Positions 10,001 to 21,900 of a stretch of DNA of 64,000 nucleotides are shown one piece after another. The notes beneath the pieces were generated by a model. It did not search any database. It was not told the DNA's origin and worked only from the letters and a program-made list of their open reading frames with translations. Within the stretch, counting starts at the first letter, position 1, and every line of letters starts with the position of its first letter. The stretch comes from Bolinopsis microptera (lineage: Eukaryota > Ctenophora > Tentaculata > Lobata > Bolinopsidae), in the NCBI RefSeq assembly GCF_026151205.1, contig NC_087078.1:18245118-18309117 (forward strand). The letters are read 5' to 3'. The position numbers were made by a program, and so were the translations under genes.

Positions 10001-12608
10001 ACAGCTGGTAAAGTAAAAGATACGTTCCTGCGAGGACCCCTCCCAGTGTGGCAGCACCGACTCAGGGACGTCTTCACTCTGGAGAAACTGATTAAGAACG
10101 AGATAACAACGAGTTGCCCTGGTATTAATGCGGACTCTGCCCCAACTGAGCCCATCATGTTCTCTTATTGGATAATCAGTACTATGCCCTTCAAGTTCAA
10201 ACAAAGGTTAGATATTGTTAATTATAATGATGAATGTTGAATTGAAGAACATTCACCGGTAATAGGACTTCAAGAGTCTATTGTCAACCCATTCAAGGGG
10301 AGATGTTATCTCTTATCTCTATCATAGGGCCCGCTGTTAGGCCCTTAAATAGAGTTATGATGGTCAGTAAATGAGGATGTAGCACTGGTATAAATCATAA
10401 ATTCCTGCGAAACTAACAATTACCATCTACACAGAAACAAGATGCTGAGAGAGGATAACCTGATTGTGAGACTCCGATCTCAACTGAACTACTTGCGACT
10501 TCTCAACCACTTTGATTACTGTTGTCTCGAGTGTGGACCCAACCATCCAGTTGTCAGCTGCTCTGATCTTATGTCCATGAAGTCTGAAGGTCCTTTTTAT
10601 CATCTCAAACCGGAGGGTACGTCGTTATGATAACAACCATTTAATTAAGTTATGTTGAGATTAGTTAGTTATTAATTTATGTTAAGATTAGTTAGTTATT
10701 ATGTAACTTTTAGGAGATTAGTTGTTAACTTTAGTTTCCTTTAAATATTTCTGTTACAGTGTGTCACATCTTAACCATTGCAGTATAATTAACGCATATA
10801 AATTTAGATTTTTTTCCCTACTCTTGCCGAAGGCAAAAAGATCGTAGGGAATAAGTAATCGGGTTTAGATATATGAGGTGGCCCGATGGACCTGCGGTGA
10901 CGACAAAAGTCTGCTCCTTCGCAATATAGACCACTCCCCTATTTTATCTTAAACTTTTCGAACAATACATAATTATACAGAATTGAATGCTTCTAAATAA
11001 ACCCAGTTATAAAAGGAAAAAACCGATATAGCCCTAATTTTCACTATCCCAGAATATCGAAACCCAAATTATGTATTGAAAGAGGGGTAACCAAAACACG
11101 GTAGTGTGCAGTAAGAAATACCACACCCGCAATAACATTGGGCCCTAGCAACAATTAATTAATCAATGAATCAAAACATATAATATTGTACTTATAGAAA
11201 ATATATCACTCTGAAGGCTCCTTCTCCGAGCTAATGACTCTTAAGTTCCTGATTACGTGAACTTTGTCCGGCTCTGCTGTCCTTTTATTCAAGGTTGTTA
11301 AATACGTATTAGGAGGGAATACGTATTGGAATACGAATACGTATTAATGCTCGAAAATTGACGTATTACGAAAAGGTGTGGCTTGAAGTTGAAATTGATC
11401 ACGGACGGTCTTTAAATTCTGAACATCAAAATCATTAAATATGTATTAATATGTAATTGATAATTTCGCAAAAAATGTTAGCTTATCGGATTATCCATGA
11501 AATTTGATTACAAATTTAAGTTATCATGTATAACTGCACTCCTTTAATGCATGATCAATGATGAGGGTGGCGCGCAGCTGTAATGTTTAATTTTGACAAA
11601 TCAGCGTATTACGGCGTATTATGGCGTATTCGTGGACGTATTTAACAATCCATAGAAATTACCGTATTACGGCGTATTACGACGTATTCTTTATTAGAAC
11701 CGAATACGTCGTATTATTTCACGAAAATTTGACGTATTTAACAACCTTGCTTTTATTGAGTAGCTGTACGACAACTTTCTTGTAGGCTATTCTGTCTGCA
11801 GCTGATCTATCAGGAGTTATGTAAACAGAAGTAAAATAATTAAGTGTATAGGAAACGTCTGTTATGCTGCGCGCGACGCTAGCCATGTGTTAATTAATTA
11901 CAGTGAAATTCCTCCTTCGCAAAGTTATTTTCCGCAATTTTCTGGATGTCACATCTTAACCATTGCAGTATAATTAACGCATATAAATTTAGATTTTTTA
12001 TTTACAGTCCTTCAATTATTAGCAAATTAACAATATTAATTTATAAATATCAGGAGGATAGAACAACTCAAATGTATATTTCAACTTTTAGATAGCTCCC
12101 GATTTCACAGCCACTACCTCCAGGAATGTTCGACGAGACAGTACTGACCACCAACGTAAACACTGATCATGTGTACTGGTACGGTACCGCTACCAGGAAG
12201 AGTGACCTTACTGGATATGGTAGAACACTGCTCGGTTGTAAAACGTAGGTAACCTTGGTAACCTTGGTAACCTGGGTAACCTGGGTAACCTCTGGTAACC
12301 TGGGTAACCTGGTAACCTGAGTAACCTGGGTAACCTGAGTAACCTGAGTAACCTGGGTAACCTGAGTAACCTGAGTAACATGGGTAACCTTACCTTTGAT
12401 GTGATCGGATATTTTATCTTGCATAACAATTTGACTTCATTTTAATATCGCTACAATTGTTTTATTTTGCAGGTGTTTGAGAGATCTAGGCTGGAAATTT
12501 GCTGCATTTGACGTGACCACTCAACCACAAATGTTCTATGGTTTGAAAAGGAAACTCTTGCTCATACAAGCCAGCAAAGATTACGAATCAAGCTCAGACT
12601 CTGAATGA
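4047..12608 (+). CDS. CRBN: Cereblon paralogue B, nine exons, one apparent +1 frameshift
   Basis: Exons 4047-4197, 8460-8552, 8750-8873, 9114-9211, 9703-9802, 9954-10206, 10435-10616, 12124-12244 and 12473-12608 have matching phases and GT-AG borders. They total 1258 nt, one more than 419 codons, against 442 residues in human CRBN. The start ATG at 4047 opens an acidic leader (MSEDESRPEHELEGEEDAFG). LON-domain landmarks are LIPTNIIVIPG, LMFPLRFRDDQHTG, the EIYAYRE-like strand at 9114 and GRQRYEVISEEL at 9703. The helical linker ends MFSYWIISTMPFKFKQR. CULT-domain zinc pairs CCLEC and CKTC are present. Two cage tryptophans are replaced: the SWFPGYAW segment reads SDLTGYGRT (W380 to Asp, W386 to Arg by alignment), while GWKF is kept. 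Exon 9703-9802 starts in one frame and must end in another (LQIHEDQKQPRLLDP), so there is one extra base near 9750-9757. The gene is either recently broken or carries a sequencing error. Intron 1 holds a large transposon. Confidence 0.87.
4431..4464 (+). pseudogene. Duplicated copy of CRBN-B exon 2, left half
   Basis: The segment and its preceding intron end (ACAAGATGTGTTTATGG, then the TTCTCCTCAG acceptor) match the functional exon at 8460 and its acceptor. The match runs on until TAATTA, where the 3.86-kb element begins. The remainder of the exon copy resumes at 8326-8349 (TAATTATAATGAGGGAGATAG). This exon copy can no longer be used intact. Confidence 0.8.
4675..4945. repeat. About 92-bp subterminal tandem repeat, three copies
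   Basis: Units begin GGCAGGTTTTC and contain GGCAGGATTT, then TATAAAATTATCAATCC and a GGATxGATTACGGCAGTGAT segment. Three copies are recognisable, the last one degenerate. The GGCAGGTTTT motif recurs near the other end (8120-8300), so it belongs to the host transposon. Confidence 0.75.
5254..5432. repeat. Telomere-like GGGTTA/GGGTCA repeat
   Basis: About 175 bp of GGGTTAGGGTCA permutations, mixed with a few GGGTAA units. It resumes for a few bases after the MULE (6473-6480, TTAGGGTA). The mixed TTAGGG/TCAGGG composition and the internal position argue against a chromosome end. Confidence 0.85.
5433..6463 (-). mobile_element. 1.03-kb Mutator-like element, TSD GGGTTACTG
   Basis: The 9-bp GGGTTACTG occurs at 5424-5432 and 6464-6472. 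Both ends carry inverted copies of GCGACATCTGTCCGACA, duplicated in tandem at each end. Nine-base duplications with such ends are characteristic of MULEs. A decayed transposase fragment on the minus strand supports this. It sits inside the telomere-like repeat. Confidence 0.75.
5648..5891 (-). pseudogene. MULE transposase fragment, frameshifted
   Basis: Read on the minus strand, one frame gives NGTFKSAPNLFHQLFTVHG, matching the DGTFK..P..F.QLYTIH signature of the MULE transposase domain with the catalytic Asp replaced by Asn. A second frame, reached after stops and a shift, gives PQYILMDYELAIHNAV, matching the following D.E.A..NA signature. Several stops and at least one frameshift separate the two, so no functional product is possible. 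The rest of the transposase is missing. Confidence 0.7.
6961..7009. repeat. Perfect 19-bp stem hairpin
   Basis: TTATAGGTTGACCTCCCAC at 6961-6979 pairs completely with 6991-7009, leaving an 11-nt loop. It lies within the 3.86-kb transposon. It could be a tiny inverted-repeat element or a small structured RNA; sequence alone does not decide. Confidence 0.85.
7696..7793. mobile_element. 98-bp MITE with CAGTGGCGAAACG ends
   Basis: CAGTGGCGAAACG at 7696-7708 is inverted at 7781-7793. CAGTGGCG termini are common in hAT elements. I could not find an 8-bp flanking duplication, so the family call is tentative. Confidence 0.5.
8334..8432. repeat. GGTAACCTG minisatellite
   Basis: About nine copies of a GGTAACCTG(G) motif, directly following the broken exon-2 copy and ending at the ACAAGATGTAT start of the duplicated intron end. 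The same motif occurs after two other CRBN 5' splice sites. Confidence 0.85.
9470..9640 (-). mobile_element. tRNA-derived SINE in a CRBN-B intron
   Basis: On the minus strand 9612-9545 reads like a tRNA head. It has an A box TGGCCCAGTGG, a GGTTGC stretch and a B box GGATCGATACC, the two internal promoter elements of RNA polymerase III. The body continues towards a TA-rich stretch at 9446-9472. The anticodon region is not that of a working tRNA. Ends and target duplication are not clear. Confidence 0.65.
10617..12123. other. CRBN-B intron 7 with 52-bp direct repeats and a hairpin
   Basis: A segment starting TGTCACATCTTAACC at 10762 recurs almost identically at 11947, 1185 bp downstream, each copy about 52 bp. 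Between them are a hairpin at about 10814-10852 (CCCTAC paired with GTAGGG, inner TTGCC/GGCAA) and a hAT-like MITE. No exon is visible apart from the flanking ones. Confidence 0.7.
11290..11749. mobile_element. 460-bp hAT-like MITE, TSD CTTTTATT
   Basis: CTTTTATT at 11282-11289 and 11750-11757 flank inverted ends CAAGGTTGTTAAATACGT. An 8-bp duplication and CAAGGTTG-type termini fit hAT transposons. The interior carries many ACGTATT/AATACGT subterminal motifs on both strands and no coding capacity. Confidence 0.8.
12246..12395. repeat. GGTAACCTGG/A minisatellite beside a splice donor
   Basis: About 15 units of GGTAACCTGG, GGTAACCTGA or GGTAACCTT begin at the 5' splice site of CRBN-B exon 12124-12244. 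The donor itself (GTAGGTAACC) merges into the first unit. Confidence 0.9.
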
Positions 12609-12950
12609 GACACAGAGGCACCACGTGGTACCTCACATTACACTACACAGAGTGATTTACTATTCTAGAAAACACTCTCTTAACTCAAATAATTGGCGGA
12701 TACAGCCTACAGGGACTATTATATTGTAGAGCTGACACTGTCAACTGTTGATCGAACCAAACTTGATGATAACTAAGTTGTTGCTGAGGACCCGTGACCT
12801 TTGAATATTTTGTGATATTTTATTATATTTAAGGTTTGAAAATTCAATTACTGAGTCCAATCAGTTTATTTACCGGGAAAATGCATTATGAATTATCTAA
12901 CTGTATTCAGTAATTTTATTAAATTTGTACCCGACTTCGGGCACTAAAAA
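12609..12950. other. CRBN-B 3' flank
   Basis: This stretch has no features beyond the likely 3' untranslated region of CRBN-B and a short palindrome CCCGACTTCGGG near 12930. The closest clear AATAAA downstream of the stop is at 13048-13053, already inside the diverged edge of the satellite. Confidence 0.5.
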
Positions 12951-15900
12951 TGAAAACCCTGAATACTTTGGCCTAAAATTCTGTCAAATATCATGTTTGA
13001 AAATGAAACAGAAATGGAATAATTTATAATACCACTTTCCGTTCTGTAATAAAGTCTCTAGAAAGTACCTCAATTGTACCTTGACCAAAATTTCACAGTT
13101 TTGACTAAATTTTTCTCCAGTGACCAATTAAGCAGTGAACAATAGATGGCATTTGACACAACTGAGGTGCTGGAAGTTTGATTTCGGTCGGAGGAAGCCC
13201 ACAGCAGAAAGCTTAACAAAACGAAAAGTTGTATTTTCAAAATTCTGTCCCATTTTCAAATGTGAAATTTTCTGAACACAAATTTGACAGATCGGATGAA
13301 CTTTTTGCCCAGAAACCAATTAGTCAGCTAATTGATGATGATATGAAACCAAACTGAGGTACTGGGAGTCAAAATCCCGAATAAAATTGCAAAATCATAT
13401 TGTCCCAATCTCTGTCCCATTTTCAGTTTTTGAAGATGAAATTTCCAGGACCGAAATTTTACAGTTTTTACTGATTTTTTCACCCGCAACCAATAAGTAA
13501 GTCAACTATAGGTGCCATATGACACGACTGAGGTGCTGGAAGTTTGATTTCGGTCGGAGGAAGCCCACAGCAGAAAGCTCAACAAAACGAAAAGCTGTAT
13601 TTTCAAAATTCTGTCCCATTTTCAAATGTGAAATTTTCTGAACACAAATTTGACAGATTGGATGAAATTTTTGCCCAGAAACAAATTAGCAGCTAATTGA
13701 TCATGGTATGAAACCAAATTGAGGTACTGGGAGTCAAAATCCCGAATAAAACTGCAAAATCATATTGTCCCAATCTCTGTCCCATTTTCAGTTTTTGAAG
13801 ATGAAATTTCCAGGACCAAAATTTTACAGTTTTTACTGATTTTGTCACCCGCAACCAATTAGTAAGTCAACTATAGGTGCCATATGACACGATTGAGGTG
13901 CTGGAAGTTTGATTTCGGTCGGAGGAAGCCCACAGCAGAAAGCTTAACAAAACGAAAAGTTGAATTTTCAAGATTCTGTCCCATTTTCAAATGTGAAATT
14001 TTCTGAACACAAATTTGACAGATTGGATGAAATTTTTGCCCAGAAACAAATTAGCAGCTAATTGATCATGGTATGAAACCAAATTGAGGTACTGGGAGTC
14101 AAAATCACGAATAAAACTGCAAAATCATATTGTCCCAATCTCTGTCCCATTTTCAGTTTTTGAAGATGAAATTTCCAGGACCGAAATTTTACAGTTTTTA
14201 CTGATTTTGTCACCCGCAATCGATTAGTAAGTCAACTATAGGTGCCATATGACACGATTGACGTGCTGGAAGTTTGATTTCGGTCGGAGGAAGCCCACAG
14301 CAGAAAGCTTAACAAAACGAAAAGTTGTATTTTCAAAATTCTGTCCCATTTTCAAATTTGAAATTTTCTGAACACAAATTTGACAGATTGGATGAACTTT
14401 TTGTCCAGAAACCAATAAGCAGCTAATTGATGATGGTATGAAACCAAATTGAGGTACTGGGAGTCAAAATCCTGAATAAAACTGCAAAATCATATTGTCC
14501 CAATCTCTGTCCCATTTTCAGTTTTTGAAGATGAAATTTCCAGGACCGAAATTTTACAGTTTTTACTGATTTTGTCACCCGCAACCAATTAATAAGTCAA
14601 CTATAGGTGCCATATGACACGATTGAGGTGCTGGAAGTTTGATTTCGGTCGGAGGAAGCCCACAGCAGAAAGCTTAACAAAACGAAAAGTTGTATTTTCA
14701 AAATTCTGTCCCATTTTCAAATTTGAAATTTTCTGAATACAAATTTGACAGATTGGATGAAATTTTTGCCCAGAAAAAAATTAGCAGCTAATTGATCATG
14801 GTATGAAACCAAATTGAGGTACTGGGAGTCAAAATCCCGAATAAAACTGCAAAATCATATTGTCCCAATCTCTGTCCCATTTTCATTTTTTGAAGATGAA
14901 ATTTCCAGGACCGAAATTTTACAGTTTTTACTGATTTTGTCACCCGCAACCAATTAGTAAGTCAACTATAGGTGCCATATGACACGATTGACGTGCTGGA
15001 AGTTTGATTTCGGTTGGAGGAAGCCCACAGCAGAAAGCTTAACAAAACGAAAAGTTGTATTTTCAAAATTCTGTCCCATTTTCAAATTTGAAATTTTCTG
15101 AACACAAATTTGACAGATTGGATGAACTTTTTGCCCAGAAACAAATTAGCAGCTAGTTGATGATGGTATGAAACCAAATTGAGGTACTGGGAGTCAAAAT
15201 CCCGAATAAAATTGCAAAATCATATTGTCCCAATCTCTGTCCCATTTTCAGTTTTTGAAGATGAAATTTCCATGACCGAAATTTTACAGTTTTTACTGAT
15301 TTTATCACCTGCAACCAATTAGTAAGTCAACTATAGGTGCCATATGACACGATTGAGGTGCTGGAAGTTTGATTTCGGTCGGAGGAAGCCCACAGCAGAA
15401 AGCTTAACAAAACGAAAAGTTGTATTTTCAAAATTCTGTCCCATTTTCAAATTTGAAATTTTCTGAACACAAATTTGACAGATTGGATGAAATTTTTGCC
15501 CAGAAACAAATTAGCAGCTAATTGATCATGGTATGAAACCAAATTGAGGTACTGGGAGTCAAAATCCCGAATAAAACTGCAAAATCATACTGTCCCAATC
15601 TCTGTCCCATTTTCATTTTTTGAAGATGAAATTTCCAGGACCGAAATTTTACAGTTTTTACTGATTTTGTCACCCGCAACCAATTAATAAGTCAACTATA
15701 GGTGCCATATAACACGATTAAGGTGCTGGAAGTTCGATTCCGGTCGGAGGAAGCCCACAGCAAAAAGCTTAACAAAACGAAAAGTTAAATTTTCAAGATT
15801 CTGTCCCATTTTCAAATGTGAAATTTTCTGAACACAAATTTGACAGATTGGATGAAATTTTTGCCCAGAAACAAATTAGCAGCTAATTGATCATGGTATG

Positions 15901-18900
15901 AAACCGAATTGACTAATTGAGGTACTGGGAGTCAAAATCCCGAATAAAACTGCAAAATCATATTGTCCCAATCTCTGTCCCATTTTCATTTTTTCAAGAT
16001 GAAATTTCCAGGACCGAAATTTTACAGTTTTTACTGATTTTGTCACCCGCAACCAATTAGTAAGTCAACTATAGGTGCCATATGACACGATTGACGTGCT
16101 GGAAGTTTGATTTCGGTCGGAGGAAGCCCACAGCAGAAAGCTTAACAAAACGAAAAGTTGTATTTTCAAAATTCTGTCCCATTTTCAAATTTGAAATTTT
16201 CTGAACACAAATTTGACAGATTGGATGAACTTTTTGCCCAGAAACAAATTAGCAGCTAGTTGATGATGATATGAAACCAAACTGAGGTACTGGGAGTCAA
16301 AATCCCGAATAAAATTGCAAAATCATATTGTCCCAATCTCTGTCCCATTTTCAGTTTTTGAAGATGAAATTTACATGACCGAAATTTTACAGTTTTTACT
16401 GATTTTATCACCCGCAACCAATTAGTAAGTCAACTATAGGTGCCATATGACACGATTAAGGTGCTGGAAGTTTGATTTCGGTCGGAGGAAGCCCACAGCA
16501 GAAAGCTTAACAAAACGAAAAGTTGTATTTTCAAAATTCTGTCCCATTTTCAAATTTGAAATTTTCTGAACACAAATTTGACAGATTGGATGAAATTTTT
16601 GCCCAGAAACAAATTAGCAGCTAATTGATCATGGTATGAAACCAAATTGAGGTACTGGGAGTCAAAATCCCGAATAAAACTGCAAAATCATACTGTCCCA
16701 ATCTCTGTCCCATTTTCATTTTTTGAAGATGAAATTTCCAGGACCGAAATTTTACAGTTTTTACTGATTTTGTCACCCGCAACCAATTAGCAAGTCAACT
16801 ATAGCTGCCATATAACACGATTAAGGTGCTGGAAGTTCGATTTCGGTCGGAGGAAGCCCACAGCAAAAAGCTTAACAAAACGAAAAGTTAAATTTTCAAG
16901 ATCCCATTTTCAAATGTGAAATTTTCTGAACACAAATTTGACAGATTGGATGAAATTTTTGCCCAGAAACAAATTAGCAGCTAATTGATCATGGTATGAA
17001 ACCGAATTGACTAATTGAGGTACTGGGAGTCAAAATCCCGAATAAAACTGCAAAATCATATTGTCCCAATCTCTGTCCCATTTTCATTTTTTCAAGATGA
17101 AATTTCCAGGACCGAAATTTTACAGTTTTTACTGATTTTGTCACCCGCAACCAATTAGTAAGTCAACTATAGGTGCCATATGACACGATTGACGTGCTGG
17201 AAGTTTGATTTCGGTCGGAGGAAGCCCACAGCAGAAAGCTTAACAAAACGAAAAGTTGTATTTTCAAAATTCTGTCCCATTTTCAAATTTGAAATTTTCT
17301 GAACACAAATTTGACAGATTGGATGAAATTTTTGCCCAGAAACAAATTAGCAGCTAATTGATCATGGTATGAAACCAAATTGAGGTACTGGGAGTCAAAA
17401 TCCCGAATAAAACTGCAAAATCATACTGTCCCAATCTCTGTCCCATTTTCATTTTTTGAAGATGAAATTTCCAGGACCGAAATTTTACAGTTTTTACTGA
17501 TTTTGTCACCCGCAACCAATTAGCAAGTCAACTATAGCTGCCATATAACACGATTAAGGTGCTGGAAGTTCGATTTCGGTCGGAGGAAGCCCACAGCAAA
17601 AAGCTTAACAAAACGAAAAGTTAAATTTTCAAGATCCCATTTTCAAATGTGAAATTTTCTGAACACAAATTTGACAGATTGGATGAAATTTTTGCCCAGA
17701 AACAAATTAGCAGCTAATTGATCATGGTATGAAACCGAATTGACTAATTGAGGTACTGGGAGTCAAAATCCCGAATAAAACTGCAAAATCATATTGTCCC
17801 AATCTCTGTCCCATTTTCATTTTTTCAAGATGAAATTTCCAGGACCGAAATTTTACAGTTTTTACTGATTTTGTCACCCGCAACCAATTAGTAAGTCAAC
17901 TATAGGTGCCATATGACACGATTGACGTGCTGGAAGTTTGATTTCGGTCGGAGGAAGCCCACAGCAGAAAGCTTAACAAAACGAAAAGTTGTATTTTCAA
18001 AATTCTGTCCCATTTTCAAATTTGAAATTTTCTGAACACAAATTTGACAGATTGGATGAACTTTTTGCCCAGAAACAAATTAGCAGCTAATTGATCATGG
18101 TATGAAACCAAATTGAGGTACTGGGAGTCAAAATCCCGAATAAAACTGCAAAATCATACTGTCCCAATCTCTGTCCCATTTTCATTTTTTGAAGATGAAA
18201 TTTCCAGGACCGAAATTTTACATTTTTTACTGATTTTGTCACCCGCAACTAATTAGTAAGTCAACTATAGGTGCCATATGACACGATTGAGGTACTGGAA
18301 GTTTGATTTCGGTCGGAGGAAGCCCACAGCAGAAAGCTTAACAAAACGAAAAGCTGTATTTTCAAAATTCTGTCCCATTTTCAAATGTGAAATTTTCTGA
18401 ACACAAATTTGACAGATTGGATGAACTTTTTGCCCAGAAACCAATTAGCAGCTAATTGATGATGGTATGAAACCGAATTGAGGTACTGGCATGGGAGTCA
18501 AAATCCCGAATAAAATTGCAAAATCATATTGTCCCAATCTCTGTCCCATTTTCATTTTTTGAAGATGAAATTTCCAGGACCGAAATTTTACAGTTTTTAC
18601 TGATTTTGTCACCCGCAACCAATTAGTAAGTCAACTATAGGTGCCATATGACACGATTGAGGTGCTGGAAGTTTGATTTCGGTCGGAAGAAGCCTACAGC
18701 AGAAAGCTCAACAAAACGAAAAGCTGTATTTTCAAAATTCTGTCCCATTTTCAAATGTGAAATTTTCTGAACACAAATTTGACAGATTGGATGAACTTTT
18801 TGCCCAGAAACAAATTAGCAGCTAATTGATCATGGTATGAAACCAAATTGAGGTACTGGGAGTCAAAATCCCGAATAAAACTGCAAAATCATACTGTCCC

Positions 18901-21900
18901 AATCTCTGTCCCATTTTCATTTTTTGAAGATGAAATTTCCAGGACCGAAATTTTACATTTTTTACTGATTTTGTCACCCGCAACTAATTAGTAAGTCAAC
19001 TATAGGTGCCATATGACACGATTGAGGTACTGGAAGTTTGATTTCGGTCGGAGGAAGCCCACAGCAGAAAGCTTAACAAAACGAAAAGCTGTATTTTCAA
19101 AATTCTGTCCCATTTTCAAATGTGAAATTTTCTGAACACAAATTTGACAGATTGGATGAACTTTTTGCCCAGAAACCAATTAGCAGCTAATTGATGATGG
19201 TATGAAACCGAATTGAGGTACTGGCATGGGAGTCAAAATCCCGAATAAAATTGCAAAATCATATTGTCCCAATCTCTGTCCCATTTTCAGTTTTTGAAGA
19301 TGAAATTTCCAGGACCGAAATTTTACAGTTTTTACCTATTTTTTCACCCGCAACCGATTAATAAGTCAACCATATCTGCCATATGACACGATTGAGGTGC
19401 TGGAAGCTTGATTTCGGTCGGAGGAAGCCCACAGCAGAAAGCTTAACAAAACGAAAAGCTGTATTTTCAAAATTCTGTCCCATTTTCAAATGTGAAATTT
19501 TCTGAACACAAATTTGACAGATTGGATGAACTTTTTGCCCAGAAACCAATTAGCAGCTAATTGATGATGGTATGAAACCGAATTGAGATACTGGGAGTCA
19601 AAATCCCGAATAAAATTGCAAAATCATATTGTCCCAATCTCTGTCCCATTTTCAGTTTTTGAAGATGAAATTTCCAGGACCGAAATTTTACAGTTTTTAC
19701 TGATTTTGTCACCCGCAACCAATTAGTAAGTCAACTATAGGTGCCATATGACACGATTGACGTGCTGGAAGTTTGATTTCGGTCGAAAGAAGCCCACAGC
19801 AAAAAGCTTAACAAAACGAAAAGTTAAATTTTCAAGATCCCATTTTCAAATGTGAAATTTTCTGAACACAAATTTGACAGATTGGATGAAATTTTTGCCC
19901 AGAAACAAATTAGCAGCTAATTGATCATGGTATGAAACCGAATTGACTAATTGAGGTACTGGGAGTCAAAATCCCGAATAAAACTGCAAAATCATACTGT
20001 CCCAATCTCTGTCCCATTTTCATTTTTTGAAGATGAAATTTCCAGGACCGAAATTTTACAGTTTTTACTGATTTTGTCACCCGCAACCAATTAGCAAGTC
20101 AACTATAGCTGCCATATAACACGATTAAGGTGCTGGAAGTTCGATTTCGGTCGGAGGAAGCCCACAGCAAAAAGCTTAACAAAACGAAAAGTTAAATTTT
20201 CAAGATCCCATTTTCAAATGTGAAATTTTCTGAACACAAATTTGACAGATTGGATGAAATTTTTGCCCAGAAACAAATTAGCAGCTAATTGATCATGGTA
20301 TGAAACCGAATTGAGGTACTGGGAGTCAAAATCCCGAATAAAACTGCAAAATCATATTGTCCCAATCTCTGTCCCATTTTCAGTTTTTGAAGATGAAATT
20401 TCCATGACCGAAATTTTACAGTTTTTACTGATTTTATCACCCGCAACCAATTAGTAAGTCAACTATAGGTGCCATATGACACGATTGAGGTGCTGGAAGT
20501 TTGATTTCGGTCGGAGGAAGCCCACAGCAGAAAGCTTAACAAAACGAAAAGTTGTATTTTCAAAATTCTGTCCCATTTTCAAATTTGAAATTTTCTGAAC
20601 ACAAATTTGACAGATTGGATGAAATTTTTGCCCAGAAACAAATTAGCAGCTAATTGATCATGGTATGAAACCAAATTGAGGTACTGGGAGTCAAAATCCC
20701 GAATAAAACTGCAAAATCATACTGTCCCAATCTCTGTCCCATTTTCATTTTTTGAAGATGAAATTTCCAGGACCGAAATTTTACAGTTTTTACTGATTTT
20801 GTCACCCGCAACCAATTAATAAGTCAACTATAGGTGCCATATAACACGATTAAGGTGCTGGAAGTTCGATTCCGGTCGGAGGAAGCCCACAGCAAAAAGC
20901 TTAACAAAACGAAAAGTTAAATTTTCAAGATTCTGTCCCATTTTCAAATGTGAAATTTTCTGAACACAAATTTGACAGATTGGATGAAATTTTTGCCCAG
21001 AAACAAATTAGCAGCTAATTGATCATGGTATGAAACCGAATTGACTAATTGAGGTACTGGGAGTCAAAATCCCGAATAAAACTGCAAAATCATATTGTCC
21101 CAATCTCTGTCCCATTTTCATTTTTTCAAGATGAAATTTCCAGGACCGAAATTTTACAGTTTTTACTGATTTTGTCACCCGCAACCAATTAGTAAGTCAA
21201 CTATAGGTGCCATATGACACGATTGACGTGCTGGAAGTTTGATTTCGGTCGGAGGAAGCCCACAGCAGAAAGCTTAACAAAACGAAAATTTGTATTTTCA
21301 AAATTCTGTCCCATTTTCAAATTTGAAATTTTCTGAACACAAATTTGACAGATTGGATGAAAAGCTTAACAAAACGAAAAGCTGTATTTTCAAAATTCTG
21401 TCCCATTTTCAAATGTGAAATTTTCTGAACACAAATTTGACAGATTGGATGAACTTTTTGCCCAGAAACCAATTAGCAGCTAATTGATGATGGTATGAAA
21501 CCGAATTGAGATACTGGGAGTCAAAATCCCGAATAAAATTGCAAAATCATATTGTCCCAATCTCTGTCCCATTTTCAGTTTTTGAAGATGAAATTTCCAG
21601 GACCGAAATTTTACAGTTTTTACTGATTTTGTCACCCGCAACCAATTAGTAAGTCAACTATAGGTGCCATATGACACGATTGAGGTGCTGGAAGTTTGAT
21701 TTCGGTCGAAAGAAGCCCACAGCAAAAAGCTTAACAAAACGAAAAGTTAAATTTTCAAGATCCCATTTTCAAATGTGAAATTTTCTGAACACAAATTTGA
21801 CAGATTGGATGAAATTTTTGCCCAGAAACAAATTAGCAGCTAATTGATCATGGTATGAAACCGAATTGACTAATTGAGGTACTGGGAGTCAAAATCCCGA

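Noticed and set aside
12167-12429. Two overlapping minus-strand frames of 73 and 85 residues
   Set aside because: They are translations of the GGTAACCTG minisatellite and the opposite strand of a CRBN-B exon.
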